A stretch of 64,000 nt of DNA. It comes from Afifella sp. IM 167 (GTDB taxonomy: Bacteria > Pseudomonadota > Alphaproteobacteria > Rhizobiales > Afifellaceae). This document shows positions 1 to 10,178 of the stretch, piece after piece. Positions within the stretch are counted from its first letter, which is position 1. Every line of letters begins with the position of its first letter. The position numbers and the translations under genes are program-made. The stretch is from NCBI RefSeq assembly GCF_020144925.1, contig NZ_NSLC01000001.1, forward strand, positions 1 through 64,000, given 5' to 3'. The notes beneath the pieces are model-generated. The model ran no database searches, was not told the origin of the DNA, and saw nothing but the letters and a program-made list of their open reading frames with translations.

Positions 1-744
1 TCCCGCCCCCGACCAGCCGCCCCGCTCGAAGGAGCGCATCGCCACGTCGACCTGATAGGTGTCGCCACCCTCCGGATTGACGAAACGGTCGATGCGCGAA
101 GTGAAGTGCGGGAACATGACATAGGCGCCGAAAAGCCCCGCCACGGCGAGGCCTGCGAGCCCGCCCACGATCGGCAGCGGCACGCCGGCAAGGAAGAAGA
201 TGGCGCCCCAGACGGCGAAGATGAGGATCGTCTGGCCGAGATCCGGCTCGGCGACGAGAAGCGCCGCCGTGATGATGAGGAGGATGACGGCAAGCAGCCG
301 GCCGGGAACCTCAGGATGCCGGGAGCCTTCCGCGAAGAGCCAGGAGACGATGACGATGAAGGCGGGCTTCAGGAATTCCGAGGGCTGCAGCGACATGCCG
401 GCAAGATAGACCCAGCGCCGCGAGCCCTTCACTTCCTCGCCGATGAAGAGGACGGCGATCATCGCCGCCAGCGAAACGACGAGGATGAAGAGCGCCGTAC
501 GCCGCACCTGCCTCGGCGTCAGGAAAGAGATCGCGACGATGATCGCGGCCGCCACCGGCGCATAGATCGCCTGGCGGATAGCGAAGTGATAGGTCGGCAG
601 CCCGATGCGCTCCGCCACCGGCGGGCTCGCCGCAAAGGAGAGGACGATGCCGGCGGCGAGCAGCAGGAGGACGAGGAAGAGCGTCGTCCGATCGACGGTC
701 CACCACCATTCCGAAAGGGGCGAGCGTTCCCGGCGGCTGATCAT
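1..744 (-). CDS. ftsW: FtsW, septal peptidoglycan polymerase (SEDS family), C-terminal part outside window
   Basis: This is the N-terminal 248 codons of a SEDS-family membrane glycosyltransferase that polymerises lipid II at the division septum with FtsI. The visible part has successive hydrophobic helices from residue 20 on, and near the window edge a QVDVAMRSFERGGWSGAG stretch like the conserved Q-x-GxG loop of FtsW/RodA. The ATG at 744 overlaps the murD TGA as ATGA, so translation is probably coupled. Its place after murD in a dcw cluster favours FtsW over RodA. The catalytic aspartate and the C-terminus lie outside the window. Confidence 0.93.
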   Translation of the reverse strand, partial: MISRRERSPLSEWWWTVDRTTLFLVLLLLAAGIVLSFAASPPVAERIGLPTYHFAIRQAIYAPVAAAIIVAISFLTPRQVRRTALFILVVSLAAMIAVLFIGEEVKGSRRWVYLAGMSLQPSEFLKPAFIVIVSWLFAEGSRHPEVPGRLLAVILLIITAALLVAEPDLGQTILIFAVWGAIFFLAGVPLPIVGGLAGLAVAGLFGAYVMFPHFTSRIDRFVNPEGGDTYQVDVAMRSFERGGWSGAG

Positions 745-2159
745 CTGAGGGCCTCCCCAAGCTCCGGCTCCTGCGCCTTTCGCATATCAAGATCGGCGAC
801 GGCGGCGACGAAGGCCCGGCCGCGTGCCTCGAAATCGGCGAACTGGTCGAAGGAGGCGGCCGCCGGCGACAGGAGCACGACGGGCTCCGACTCCGGATCG
901 AGCGCGGCATCCTCCGCAGCGAGCGCGACGGCGCGCGTCAACTCGCCAGCGATCACATGCGCAACCCGTCCGGCAAGCGTGGTGGAAAAGACATCCGCCC
1001 CCTCGCCGATCAGATAGGCCTTGGCGATCCGGGGAAAGAGGCCTTCCAGCCCCTCGATCCCGCCCGCCTTGGGGCGTCCGCCGGCGATCCAGTAGACCGG
1101 CGAGAAGGTCGAAAGCGCCGGCGCCGCCGCTTCTGCGTTGGTCGCCTTGGAATCGTCGACGAAGAGCACCTTGCCCCGCCGCGCGACGATCTGCATGCGG
1201 TGCTGGAGCCCCGGAAAGCTCTCCATCCCGGCTGCGATTGCCTCCACGGAAAGCCCGAGGACCCGCGCCGCGGCATAGGCCGAGGCAGCATTCTGCCAGT
1301 TATGCCGACCCCTGAGTGCCGGTAGCATCGAAAGGTCGAGCTGCTCTCCGTCTCGCCGGTCACTCATCAGCCCGCTATCGTCGACGGCGATCTCGGCCTC
1401 TTCGCCGTGCACGCTGACGCGTGCGATCTCGGGGTGCCCACCACGCGCCGAGAGCGACGCGAACACCTCCCGCATCTCCGGCTCGTCGACGCCGAGGATG
1501 GCAAGATCGTCCGCCTGCATCGCCTGGAAGACGCGCTCTTTGGCGCGCCGGTAGCCCGCCATGTCTCCGTGCCGATCGAGATGGTCAGGCGTCAGGTTGA
1601 GCCACAGCGCCACGTTAGGTCGGAACTTCACGCAAAGATCGAGCTGATAGGAGGAAAGCTCCAGCACATAGACACTTTCCGCAGCGGAAGGCGGTTCAAG
1701 ATCGAGGGCGGAGCGGCCGATATTGCCACCGACCCTGGGTTCCAGGCCGGCCGTCTCGAGGATGTGGCCGATCAGCGCCGTCGTGGTCGATTTGCCGTTG
1801 GTGCCGGTGACGGCGACGAAGCGCGCCTTGCCGGCGAGTTCGCGGTAAAGAAGCTCTGCGTCGCAAACGATCTCGACGCCCGCCCCCTTGGCCGTTTCGA
1901 CGATCTCGTGCGGGCGCGGATGGGTGAACGGCACACCCGGCGCGAGAGCGAGGAGCGACAGTTTATCCCACTCCCATGCGTCCGGTTCCGCGACCCGGGC
2001 GCCTTCGGCCTCCGCCTGCTGGCGTCCCTCCTGCCTCGCGTCCCAGGCAACGACAGAGGCTCCGCCGGCGATCGCTGCCCTGACGGTCGCAAGCCCGCTG
2101 CGCGCGAGCCCGAAGACCCCGATGCTCTGGCCGGCAAGGTGGGTGAGCGGGACCGTCAT
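741..2159 (-). CDS. murD: UDP-N-acetylmuramoylalanine--D-glutamate ligase
   Basis: Cytoplasmic Mur ligase that adds D-glutamate to UDP-MurNAc-L-Ala using ATP. The 472 residues are typical for MurD. The N-terminal Rossmann-like domain starts IGVFGLARSG (about 13-22). The ATP-binding loop GTNGKSTT is at 119-126, and a central LNLTPDHLDRHG segment is the usual Mur ligase signature. The gene begins 7 bp after the mraY stop and its stop overlaps the ftsW start, so it is part of the dcw operon. No anomalies. Confidence 0.97.
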   Translation of the reverse strand: MTVPLTHLAGQSIGVFGLARSGLATVRAAIAGGASVVAWDARQEGRQQAEAEGARVAEPDAWEWDKLSLLALAPGVPFTHPRPHEIVETAKGAGVEIVCDAELLYRELAGKARFVAVTGTNGKSTTTALIGHILETAGLEPRVGGNIGRSALDLEPPSAAESVYVLELSSYQLDLCVKFRPNVALWLNLTPDHLDRHGDMAGYRRAKERVFQAMQADDLAILGVDEPEMREVFASLSARGGHPEIARVSVHGEEAEIAVDDSGLMSDRRDGEQLDLSMLPALRGRHNWQNAASAYAAARVLGLSVEAIAAGMESFPGLQHRMQIVARRGKVLFVDDSKATNAEAAAPALSTFSPVYWIAGGRPKAGGIEGLEGLFPRIAKAYLIGEGADVFSTTLAGRVAHVIAGELTRAVALAAEDAALDPESEPVVLLSPAAASFDQFADFEARGRAFVAAVADLDMRKAQEPELGEALR

Positions 2160-2166
2160 CTCCGCC

Positions 2167-3249
2167 TCAGCGCAGCTTCAGCGTGGAAAGGCCGATGAGG
2201 GCGAGCACGACGGCGACGATCCAGAAACGGATTACGACTTGTGGCTCCGTCCAGCCGAGTTGCTCGAAATGATGGTGGATGGGCGCCATCTTGAAGACGC
2301 GCTTGCCGGTCAGCTTGAAGGAAGCGACCTGAATGATGACCGACATCGCCTCCATGACGAAGATGCCGCCGATGATGGCGAGCACGATCTCGTGCTTGGT
2401 GGCAACCGCGACGGCGCCGATCATGCCGCCGAGCGCCAGCGAGCCCGTATCGCCCATGAAGATGGCGGCGGGCGGCGCGTTGAACCAGAGGAAGCCGAGG
2501 CCCGCTCCGATCAGGGCGCCGCACAGCACCGAGAGTTCGCCGGTCCCGGCGACGTAATGGATCTGCAGGTAGTCGGCGAAGCGCACGTTGCCGGCGAGAT
2601 AGGCGATGAGACCGAAGGAGGCGGCGGCGATCATCACGGGGACGATGGCAAGCCCGTCGAGCCCGTCGGTCAGGTTCACCGCGTTGCCGGCGCCGACAAT
2701 GACGAAGGCGCCGAAGACGACGAAGAAGATTCCGAGCTGGATCACCGTCTCCTTCAGGAACGGCAACGTCAGCGCGGAGGCGGTATTCCCCTCGCCTGCC
2801 CGCATGATGGCGAAGACGGCCGCTCCCGCGATCAAGGCCTCAAGGCCGAGCCGCGCTCGTCCGGAAAAGCCCTTCGCCGAGGCGCCCTTCACCTTCAGGT
2901 AGTCGTCGTAGAAGCCGATGAGGCCGAAACCCACCGTGACGGCGAGCACGCACCAGACATAGATGGAGGAAAGGTCGGCCCACAGGAGCGCCGAGACGAG
3001 AACGCCCGTCAGGATCATCAGCCCGCCCATCGTCGGCGTGCCGGCCTTCTTGAAATGCGTCTGTGGCCCGTCGGCGCGGATCGGCTGGCCCTTGCCCTGC
3101 CGGAAACGCAGGATCTCGATCATCGCCGGGCCGAAGAGGAAGACGAAGAGCAGCGCCGTCACCGTTGCCGCGCCGGTGCGGAAGGTGATGTAGCGGAAGA
3201 TGTTGAACGCGGAGAACTCGTCCGCGAAGGTCTGCAGATAGGCGAGCAT
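2167..3249 (-). CDS. mraY: Phospho-N-acetylmuramoyl-pentapeptide transferase
   Basis: Integral inner-membrane enzyme that transfers phospho-MurNAc-pentapeptide to undecaprenyl phosphate, giving lipid I. The 360 residues and about ten hydrophobic helices match the family. Signature motifs are all present: DDYLKV at 115-120 (Mg2+-binding aspartates), NLTDGLDG at 192-199, and the HHHFEQLGW loop beginning near 325. It starts 5 bp after the murF stop, within the co-transcribed dcw cluster. Confidence 0.98.
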   Translation of the reverse strand: MLAYLQTFADEFSAFNIFRYITFRTGAATVTALLFVFLFGPAMIEILRFRQGKGQPIRADGPQTHFKKAGTPTMGGLMILTGVLVSALLWADLSSIYVWCVLAVTVGFGLIGFYDDYLKVKGASAKGFSGRARLGLEALIAGAAVFAIMRAGEGNTASALTLPFLKETVIQLGIFFVVFGAFVIVGAGNAVNLTDGLDGLAIVPVMIAAASFGLIAYLAGNVRFADYLQIHYVAGTGELSVLCGALIGAGLGFLWFNAPPAAIFMGDTGSLALGGMIGAVAVATKHEIVLAIIGGIFVMEAMSVIIQVASFKLTGKRVFKMAPIHHHFEQLGWTEPQVVIRFWIVAVVLALIGLSTLKLR

Positions 3250-3254
3250 CCGTA

Positions 3255-4679
3255 TCAGCTCTCGTCTTTGGCGCCCGTGGGCGGAAAGCGGTCCTTGATC
3301 GCCTGAACCAGCCGGCCGAGGCCGGTGGCATTCGATGCCTTGACGACAACGACGTCGCCCGCCCGCAGCGCCTTTACGAGAATCGGTTCAAGCTCGCCCG
3401 CATCCCTCGCATAGGCTCCTCTTGCCCCCTCGGGCAAGACCTCCCAAAGATCATGCATGAGAGGACCGACGAGAAAAACCTGATCAGCCTTCGCATCGGC
3501 AAGATCATCGGCAAGTGCGACATGAAGATCACGCGCCCGATGGCCGAGCTCACCCATATCGCCAAGGACGGCGATGCGTCTTCCGCCTTCGCCGGGCTTT
3601 GCATCCCTCAGCAGCGCGATCGCCGCGCGCATCGATGCCGGATTGGCGTTGTAGCTCTCGTCGACGAGCGTGATGACACCGCCGTCGCAGGAAAGACGGT
3701 GCCGGTCCCCGCGGCCGGCGGGTGCCTTGAAGGCGGAGAGCGCGTCGGCGACCGTCTTGATGTTCGCCTCGAAGACATACGCGGCGGCGAGAACGGCAAG
3801 CGAGTTTGCCGCAAGGTGCCGCCCCGGGGCACCGAGCCGGTACTGGACCGTCTCGCCGTAGACGTCGACGGTGAGGCGCGTGCCTTCCGCATCGGCCATG
3901 GAGCCGACGAGGCTGACATCGGCATTCGGATTCTCGCCAAAGCTGACGATCCGCGCCCCGACCTCGCCGGCCCTGCGCGACAGGCGCTCGAATTGCGCGT
4001 TGTCGCGGTTGAGGATGGCCGCACCGCGTGGCTCAAGCCCGTCGAATATCTCCGCCTTGGCATCGGCGATCGCCTCGACGCTGTCGAAATACTCGATATG
4101 GACCGCCTCGACCGTGGTGATGATCGCCGCATGCGGGCGCACCATCTCCGTCAGCGGGGTGATCTCTCCGGCATGGTTCATGCCGATCTCGAATATGCCG
4201 AAATCGGCGTCGGCGGGCAGCCGCGCCAGCGTCAGCGGCACGCCCCAGTGGTTGTTGAACGAGCCGACCGGCGCATGCGTCGATCCGATGGCGGACAGGC
4301 CGAGGCGCAGCATCTCCTTGGTGCCGGTCTTGCCGACCGAGCCGGTGACGGCAACGATCTTCGCGCGAGAGCGCTCGCGGGCGGCGACGGCCAGCCTCGT
4401 CAGCGCGTCGAGCGGATCGTCTTCGACGACAAGCAGCGGCCCGCCGGAAATGCCCTCGCGCCGGTCTACTGAAACGATCGCGAGCGCCGCGCCGGCCTGA
4501 AGCGCGGCCTCGACATAATCATGCCCGTCGAAGCGTTCGCCCTTGATGGCAACGAATGCCTCGCCCGGCCGGATGGTGCGGCTGTCGATGGAAATGCCGC
4601 TGATTTCGGCAGGCACGGCACCTTCCAGACTGCCGCCGGCAGCCTCCAGAAACTCGGCCGCTTCCCAGAGCACGGTCAC
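3255..4679 (-). CDS. murF: UDP-N-acetylmuramoyl-tripeptide--D-alanyl-D-alanine ligase
   Basis: Last of the four cytoplasmic Mur ligases; it adds D-Ala-D-Ala to the UDP-MurNAc tripeptide. The protein is 474 residues with the ATP loop GSVGKTGT at 113-120, and [15 protein letters not shown] and ESYNANP motifs typical of MurF. The start codon is a GTG at 4679 that overlaps the murE TGA (GTGA), which argues for coupled translation. MurF and MraY then act in sequence on the same precursor. Confidence 0.97.
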   Translation of the reverse strand: MTVLWEAAEFLEAAGGSLEGAVPAEISGISIDSRTIRPGEAFVAIKGERFDGHDYVEAALQAGAALAIVSVDRREGISGGPLLVVEDDPLDALTRLAVAARERSRAKIVAVTGSVGKTGTKEMLRLGLSAIGSTHAPVGSFNNHWGVPLTLARLPADADFGIFEIGMNHAGEITPLTEMVRPHAAIITTVEAVHIEYFDSVEAIADAKAEIFDGLEPRGAAILNRDNAQFERLSRRAGEVGARIVSFGENPNADVSLVGSMADAEGTRLTVDVYGETVQYRLGAPGRHLAANSLAVLAAAYVFEANIKTVADALSAFKAPAGRGDRHRLSCDGGVITLVDESYNANPASMRAAIALLRDAKPGEGGRRIAVLGDMGELGHRARDLHVALADDLADAKADQVFLVGPLMHDLWEVLPEGARGAYARDAGELEPILVKALRAGDVVVVKASNATGLGRLVQAIKDRFPPTGAKDES

Positions 4680-6178
4680 TTTCCTTCCCCCTCGATCGCG
4701 AGCACGGCACGCACTTCTTCCTGGTCGGAGAAGGGCAGCACCTCGTTTCCGACGGTCTGGCCGGTCTCGTGGCCCTTGCCGGCGACAAGCAGCACGTCGC
4801 CGGGCTGAAGGGAAGAAATCGCCGTACGGATCGCCTCGCGCCGGTCGCCGATCTCGATAGCATGCGGCGCCGCATCGAGGATCGCCCGGCGGATTGCGGC
4901 CGGTTCCTCGCTGCGCGGATTGTCGTCGGTGACGATCACCCGGTCGGCCGCAAGGCTCGCGGCTTCGCCCATCAGCGCTCGCTTGCCAGGGTCGCGATCC
5001 CCGCCGGCACCGAAGACCACGACGAGATCGTGGTCGGTGTGCGGGCGCAGCGCTTCGAGCGCCGCCGTCAGCGCGCCCGGCTTGTGGGCATAGTCGACGA
5101 AGACCTTTGCGCCGTTGGCGTGCATGCCGACGAGTTCCAGCCGACCCGGCGCGCCCTCCAGTTCCGGCAGGGCGGCGAGCGCCTCGTCCGCCGAAAGCCC
5201 GGCGCCCATGGCAAGCGCGGCAGCCATCAACGCGTTCGCGACCTGGAATTCACCGATCAGAGGAAGCGGCACGTATTTGTGCTCGCCTTCCACATCGAGG
5301 AGGAGGCGGGCACCGTCCGGCATGCGCGTGACGGAAAGAAGCTTCAGGGTCTCGCCGGCGGTGCCGACCGATGAAAAGACGAGCCCACGCCGCTTGGCGA
5401 TCTGCGCGACGGCGGCTGCCTGCTTCTGGTCGGCGTCGACCACCGCGACGGCGCCCTCCGGGAGCAGCGTATCGAAGAGCCGCATCTTGGCGCGGAGGTA
5501 GTCCTCGACGCTTTTATGGTAGTCGAGATGGTCGCGCGAGAGATTGGTGAAGCCTCCCGCGACGAGCTTCAGCCCGTCGAGCCGGCGCTGGTCGAGACCA
5601 TGGCTGGAAGCCTCCAGCGCAAGGTGCGTGACGCCCGAATGGGCGAGATCGGCGAGCGTGCGGTGCAGCGTGACCGGGTCCGGTGTCGTCAGTCCCGGCC
5701 GGGTGCGCCCGTCGGAAGTGGCAAGTCCGATCGTCCCGAGGCTCGCGGCCTTCTTGCCGGCATGGGCGAAGATCTGGCGCGCGAAGACGGCAACCGAGGT
5801 CTTGCCGCTGGTGCCGGTGACGGCGACGACCTTGTCCGGCTGCTTGCCGAAGAAGGCGGCAGCGGCGAGCGCCAGGGCGCGGCGCGGATCGGGCGCGCGG
5901 ACAACAGGGATTCCGGGATCTTCCGCAAGGGGCGCGGACCCGGTCAGGATCGCCCGCGCGCCCTTTTCAACCGCCTGCCCGATGAAGGCCGTGCCGTCCG
6001 CCTTGCTGCCGGGCAAAGCCGCGAAGAGCATGCCTTGCGTGACTTCACGGCTGTCGGCCGTCAGGCCCGTGACTTGGATGCCGCCCACCTTCTTCGGCAG
6101 CGACGCCTCTTCGCCGAAGAGGCCCTTCAGCGGCCGCGGCGGGTAGGACCTGCCGGCTTCCATGGCTCCCCCGCTCAC
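4676..6178 (-). CDS. murE: UDP-N-acetylmuramoyl-L-alanyl-D-glutamate--2,6-diaminopimelate ligase
   Basis: Mur ligase adding the third stem amino acid. The DNPRSEE motif at 419-425 is the meso-diaminopimelate specificity signature (lysine-type enzymes differ here), so the cell wall is expected to be DAP-type. The ATP loop GTSGKTS is at 122-128 and the KMRLF lysine (231) fits the carbamylated residue of the family. The chosen start is the GTG at 6178, which overlaps the ftsI stop as GTGA; an in-frame ATG at 6163 would shorten it by five residues. Confidence 0.96.
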   Translation of the reverse strand: MSGGAMEAGRSYPPRPLKGLFGEEASLPKKVGGIQVTGLTADSREVTQGMLFAALPGSKADGTAFIGQAVEKGARAILTGSAPLAEDPGIPVVRAPDPRRALALAAAAFFGKQPDKVVAVTGTSGKTSVAVFARQIFAHAGKKAASLGTIGLATSDGRTRPGLTTPDPVTLHRTLADLAHSGVTHLALEASSHGLDQRRLDGLKLVAGGFTNLSRDHLDYHKSVEDYLRAKMRLFDTLLPEGAVAVVDADQKQAAAVAQIAKRRGLVFSSVGTAGETLKLLSVTRMPDGARLLLDVEGEHKYVPLPLIGEFQVANALMAAALAMGAGLSADEALAALPELEGAPGRLELVGMHANGAKVFVDYAHKPGALTAALEALRPHTDHDLVVVFGAGGDRDPGKRALMGEAASLAADRVIVTDDNPRSEEPAAIRRAILDAAPHAIEIGDRREAIRTAISSLQPGDVLLVAGKGHETGQTVGNEVLPFSDQEEVRAVLAIEGEGK

Positions 6179-7938
6179 TCGACGGCTGCAATGGTGGTAG
6201 CCGGCCCCTCGTCTGGATCGGTGAGCAGCGGCGTCACGCCCAGCATCGGCGCGATGCGCCGGATAATGGCTGCCGTGGTCGGCGCGGCGTTCATGCCGGC
6301 TGTGGCGGGCAAACCCTGCTCCTCCGGTTGCGGCTCGTCGATCACGACAAGCACGAGATACCGGGGCGCGTCCATCGGAAATGCTGCAAGGAAGGCATTG
6401 CGCCGCTTATCGTTCGCGTACTTGCCGTTGACGACTTTCTCGGCCGTGCCGGTCTTGCCGCCGACCCGGTAGCCCGGCACGGAAGCGCGCCGTCCAGAGC
6501 CCTTGAGGACGTTCATGCGCATCAGCTTGCGCATCAGTTCACTGGTCTCCGGCTTGACGACGCGGCGGGCGAGATGGCCGGCCTCCGCCTCCGTGCGCGG
6601 ACGGAAAGTCGGCGGAATATAATAGCCCCCGTTCATCAGCGCCGCGCCGGCGACGGCCGTCTGCATCGGCGAGACGGAGATGCCGTGGCCGAAGGAGATC
6701 GTCACCGAGGACAGCTTCGTCCATTCGCGCGGCTTCAGCGGCGCGCCGCTTTCGGGAAGCTCGGTGTGCAATTCGTCGAGAAGGCCGAGCTTGCCGAGGA
6801 ATTCCTGCTGCGCGGGAATGCCGACCTCGAGCGCCATCTTGGCGGTGCCGACATTGGAGGAGTGGATGAAGATCTCCGGCACGCTCAGCGGGCGGTGCAG
6901 GGCATGGAAATCGTGGATGGTGAAACCGGAGATATAGAGCGGCTTGGTGGCGTCGAAGATGTCGTTGATGTGCACGAGCCCGGAATCGAGCGCCATCGCC
7001 GTCGTGAAGGTCTTGAAGGTCGAGCCCATCTCGTAGACGCCGACCGTCGCGCGGTTCATCCGGTCCTTGTCGAGGGTCTGGGAGGGATCGTTCGGATCGT
7101 AATCCGGCAGCGAGCTCATGCCGAGCACCTCGCCGGTCTTCACGTCGAGGACGATGCCGATCGCGGCGATGGAACGATAGCGCTGCATGGCGGAGGCGAG
7201 TTCGCTGCGCACGGCATGCTGCACCCTGAGGTCGACGGAGAGCGCGATCGGCTCCTGGCCGCGCTCCACCGCAAAGCCCGCGTCGTGGAGGTCCGAGAGG
7301 CCGGAATCGTCGATATATTTCTCGATGCCGGCGATACCCTGATTGTCGACGTTGACGGTGCCGAGGATGTGGGCCGCGGTCGGGCCGCCCGGATAGAAGC
7401 GGCGGTTCTCCGAGCGGAAGCCGATGCCCGGCAGGCCGAGATCATGGATGCGCTTGCGCTGGGCAGGCGTGATCTCGCGCTTCAGCCAAAGAAAGCCGGC
7501 GTTGGTGGCGAGGTCGCGGCGCAGCCGGTCGCGGTCGAACTCGGGAAATACCATCGACAGCTGCTCGGCCGCCTCGTCCGCATCGACGATGCGCCGCGGC
7601 TCGGCAAAGAGCGAAAAGGTCTTGATGTCGGTGGCAAGGATTTCGCCATGGGCGTCGACGATGTCGGGTCGGGCCGACGCGATCTCGGAGGAGGCCGCGG
7701 CAACCGCGGTGTCGTCCGCATCCCCCGCGACGCCGAGCTGCACGAGGCGTACGGCGAGCGTCGCGTAGAGGAGGCCGAAGACGACCATCGCCATCACCAC
7801 GCGCCAGGAAAGGCGATCGCCCTTGAGCCCCTCGCCCGCGCCGGACTTGCCCGAGCGTCCCGCGAGATGACGCCAGCGGCTCTGTTGCCCGCTTTCCTCG
7901 GCCGTCGGCGTACCGGAAACCGGAATCGAGAGGCTCAC
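6175..7938 (-). CDS. ftsI: FtsI (PBP3), septal peptidoglycan transpeptidase
   Basis: Class B penicillin-binding protein, 587 residues, that cross-links septal peptidoglycan with FtsW. A short cytoplasmic tail is followed by one membrane anchor (about 46-68), a PBP dimerisation domain and a transpeptidase domain. The three catalytic boxes are visible: STFK at 306-309 (nucleophile S306), S-x-N at 360-362 and KTGT at 495-498. The start is the GTG at 7938, which overlaps the ftsL stop (GTGA); the open frame continues upstream without homology, so earlier starts are rejected. Confidence 0.96.
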   Translation of the reverse strand: MSLSIPVSGTPTAEESGQQSRWRHLAGRSGKSGAGEGLKGDRLSWRVVMAMVVFGLLYATLAVRLVQLGVAGDADDTAVAAASSEIASARPDIVDAHGEILATDIKTFSLFAEPRRIVDADEAAEQLSMVFPEFDRDRLRRDLATNAGFLWLKREITPAQRKRIHDLGLPGIGFRSENRRFYPGGPTAAHILGTVNVDNQGIAGIEKYIDDSGLSDLHDAGFAVERGQEPIALSVDLRVQHAVRSELASAMQRYRSIAAIGIVLDVKTGEVLGMSSLPDYDPNDPSQTLDKDRMNRATVGVYEMGSTFKTFTTAMALDSGLVHINDIFDATKPLYISGFTIHDFHALHRPLSVPEIFIHSSNVGTAKMALEVGIPAQQEFLGKLGLLDELHTELPESGAPLKPREWTKLSSVTISFGHGISVSPMQTAVAGAALMNGGYYIPPTFRPRTEAEAGHLARRVVKPETSELMRKLMRMNVLKGSGRRASVPGYRVGGKTGTAEKVVNGKYANDKRRNAFLAAFPMDAPRYLVLVVIDEPQPEEQGLPATAGMNAAPTTAAIIRRIAPMLGVTPLLTDPDEGPATTIAAVE

Positions 7939-8291
7939 TGAAGGTTCTCCGCTAGGTCGCCGGCGATGCCGGACAAAAGGTCTCTGTCTGTGTCGCTGGG
8001 AGCGATCGTGCGCATGGGAATCTGCGCCGGATCCGCCAGCTGCTTGGGCTCCACCGGCTTCAGGCCGAGCGTGTCCTGGTAGCGCTCGGCAAGCTCCTCC
8101 ACGCGATCGGGCTGGTTGAGAACGCTCCATTCGGCGCGCAGCAGCGAGATCGATTCCTTCTCCTGGTCGACCTTGCGCTGCAGTTCGGCCACCTCCTTGG
8201 CCACGCCCTCGGCGCGGTATTTGAGGTTGAAGACCGACATCGCGGCAATCAGCGCGGCCGCGATCGCGACGACGTTGAGGATGCGGGTCAT
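7935..8291 (-). CDS. ftsL: FtsL-like cell division protein
   Basis: Small bitopic division protein of 118 residues. An N-terminal membrane helix (about 3-22) is followed by a heptad-rich segment (about 28-60, with [17 protein letters not shown]) that should form the coiled coil with FtsB in the FtsQLB complex. Sequence conservation in this family is low, so the call rests on topology and on its place between rsmH and ftsI. The ATG at 8291 overlaps the rsmH stop (ATGA). Confidence 0.88.
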   Translation of the reverse strand: MTRILNVVAIAAALIAAMSVFNLKYRAEGVAKEVAELQRKVDQEKESISLLRAEWSVLNQPDRVEELAERYQDTLGLKPVEPKQLADPAQIPMRTIAPSDTDRDLLSGIAGDLAENLQ

Positions 8292-9313
8292 TGGTAGGCC
8301 TCCGGTCCGGAAATGCCCGCAAGGGCCGGCACGCCGAGAAGGCGCCGGTCGATGGCGCGCGGCGAAGCTGCGGTGCGCTCGCCGGCCCTCAGCCGCGCCG
8401 AGCGGGCGCGCGGATTGCTCTCCAACTCGGCCTCGCCGGCCTTGATGCCGCGCGTCAGAAGACGGAACGTCGGCGCCGGGCCTTCCACCATCGGCTGATG
8501 GCGCGAGCCGCGCTGTTCCTCGCTGCGCTCGCGCAGGAAGCGTTTGACGATCCGGTCCTCCAAAGAATGAAAGACAACGACGACGAGGCGTCCGCCCTCC
8601 CTGAGAAGCCTTTCGGCGGCGGCGAGAGCCTCCGCCAGCTCCTCCAGCTCGCGATTGACGAAGATCCGCAGCGCCTGAAAGGTGCGCGTCGCCGGATGGA
8701 TGGCATGGCCGGGCGCCCTTCCCCCGAGCGCGGTTTCCACGATGCGGGCAAGCTGGCCGGTGGTGTCGATCGCGGCTTCCTCGCGCGCCGAAACGATGGC
8801 CCGCGCGATACGGCCGGCCTTCCGCTCCTCGCCGAGACTTCCGATGATCCGGGTGAGTTCCTTGGATGGAGCCCGGTTGACGACATCGGCCGCCGAGGGA
8901 CCATCGCCGCTCATGCGCATGTCGAGCGGCCCGTCGAGCCGGAAGGAAAAGCCGCGGCCGGCTTCATCGAGCTGCATGGAGGAGACGCCGACATCGAGGA
9001 CGATGCCATCGGCGGGCGCCAGGCCTGCTTCCTCGGCAAGGGCGTCGAGTTCGGAAAAGCGCGCCTCGACCAGGGTGAGCCGGTCGGGAAACTCGGCCTT
9101 CAGCGCCGCCCCGGCGGCAATCGCGCTCGGATCGCGGTCGATGGCAAGCACCGTCCCGCCGGCTTCCAGGATGGCGCGGCTGTAGCCACCGGCCCCGAAG
9201 GTCCCGTCGACATAGACGCCGCCGGGCCGCACGGACAGGTGCTGCATCACTTCGGCCAGAAGCACCGGCCTGTGGCGCACGCTGCCTTCCTCGATCTTGG
9301 CGCTCTTTTCCAT
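8288..9313 (-). CDS. rsmH: 16S rRNA (cytosine-1402-N4)-methyltransferase RsmH (MraW)
   Basis: SAM-dependent methyltransferase that modifies C1402 in the decoding centre of 16S rRNA. The 341 residues are slightly longer than the usual 310-320, from an Arg/Ala-rich C-terminal tail. The N-terminal [10 protein letters not shown] and the SAM-binding [11 protein letters not shown] at 35-45 are diagnostic, and [19 protein letters not shown] follows. It overlaps the mraZ stop by one base (TGATG) and the ftsL start by four. Confidence 0.97.
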   Translation of the reverse strand: MEKSAKIEEGSVRHRPVLLAEVMQHLSVRPGGVYVDGTFGAGGYSRAILEAGGTVLAIDRDPSAIAAGAALKAEFPDRLTLVEARFSELDALAEEAGLAPADGIVLDVGVSSMQLDEAGRGFSFRLDGPLDMRMSGDGPSAADVVNRAPSKELTRIIGSLGEERKAGRIARAIVSAREEAAIDTTGQLARIVETALGGRAPGHAIHPATRTFQALRIFVNRELEELAEALAAAERLLREGGRLVVVVFHSLEDRIVKRFLRERSEEQRGSRHQPMVEGPAPTFRLLTRGIKAGEAELESNPRARSARLRAGERTAASPRAIDRRLLGVPALAGISGPEAYQ

Positions 9314-9792
9314 CAGCGCGCCTCTTCCGTGCCGCGGGCCGGGCGCGACTTGCGGCCGAGCGAGCCTTTGAGGGAGCGCAGATGCTCGCGCGCGGCCTTC
9401 TGGCGCTCGCGGAAACGGCTCTCCTCCCAGATCTGGAACTTGAGGCCCTGCCCGGCGAAGAGAGCGGCATCGCCGATCCCGGTCACCTCGCGGAATTCCT
9501 CGGGCAGCATGACGCGGCCGTCCTGGTCGATCTTCAGCACGCGGCTGTCGGCGTAGAACGCCGTCGACAGGGTTTCGTAGTCTTCGGAAAACGTCTCGAA
9601 ATCGGAAAGCTGGTCGGCGATGGCCTCCTGCAGCCGCACGCCGCCGGCGTCGATGGCGGGAAGGTCGAGAGCGGGATAGCAGTAAAGGCCCTCCTGCCCT
9701 TCCCGGGCGAGAACGGCGCGGAACGCGGCAGGCACCGAAACCCGACCCTTTGCGTCGAGCCGGTTGATGTATGTCGCGACGAACCCGTCCAT
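9313..9792 (-). CDS. mraZ: MraZ transcriptional regulator
   Basis: First gene of the dcw cluster; 159 residues with two AbrB/SpoVT-type DNA-binding repeats, DAKGRVSVP at 13-21 and DQDGRVMLP at 89-97. MraZ represses its own operon in other bacteria by binding TGGGN direct repeats. The start chosen is the ATG at 9792, just after a GTAGGGGA ribosome-binding site; the open frame runs 20 codons further but those residues do not fit the family. A candidate operator lies about 135 bp upstream. Confidence 0.95.
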   Translation of the reverse strand: MDGFVATYINRLDAKGRVSVPAAFRAVLAREGQEGLYCYPALDLPAIDAGGVRLQEAIADQLSDFETFSEDYETLSTAFYADSRVLKIDQDGRVMLPEEFREVTGIGDAALFAGQGLKFQIWEESRFRERQKAAREHLRSLKGSLGRKSRPARGTEEAR

Positions 9793-9926
9793 TCCCCTAC
9801 CGACCCCACGATTGAGCTCCCTTGCGTTGGCGACGCATCGCGCCGGCCGCATTCGCGCCCGAGACGGCTCACGCTCTTTCGACCTAGCCGGAAGAGCCGC
9901 ACCCCCTTCGGCGATCCGGGATGAAA

Positions 9927-9960
9927 TGGGATATCATGGGACCACATGGTTTGCAATGGA
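9927..9960 (+). promoter_or_regulatory. Candidate MraZ operator: four TGGN boxes with 10-bp period
   Basis: On the plus strand TGGG occurs at 9927 and 9937, TGGT at 9947 and TGGA at 9957, exactly ten bases apart, one helical turn. MraZ is known to bind TGGGN repeats separated by five or six bases in dcw promoters, which matches this geometry. The array sits 134-168 bp upstream of the mraZ start, on the strand opposite to mraZ. The match is seen directly; binding is inferred. Confidence 0.75.
9928..9956 (-). promoter_or_regulatory. Possible dcw promoter overlapping the MraZ boxes
   Basis: Read toward mraZ, TTGCAA (complement of 9951-9956) is followed 17 bases later by TATCCC (complement of 9928-9933). 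The -35 box and spacing are plausible for a sigma-70 promoter; the -10 box is weak. The overlap with the TGGN array would suit autorepression. This is a suggestion only. Confidence 0.3.
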
Positions 9961-10178
9961 ACGTTCCCCACCCCGAAGGCTCTGCGAGGCCACCGCAAAG
10001 AGTGCCGAAACAGGGTAAACGGAGGGTAAGCGTCGTTGCAGCGGGCGCTTCCAAGGCCCTTTGCCGGCAAAAGAAAATCGCTTCGCAGCCGCCCGGAACG
10101 CATGCCTGCGGCATTCGTTACCGCCACACTGGGGCAAAGGTCGGCCGCCGGCCGATCGGGTGCCGGCCTGGCGGCCCG

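Noticed and set aside
6328-7941. 537-codon open frame on the plus strand opposite ftsI
   Set aside because: Arg/Gly/His-rich shadow of a high-GC gene; no motif or ribosome-binding site. The same holds for long antisense frames over mraY (1888-3306), opgH (41296-43473) and metY (57652-59784).
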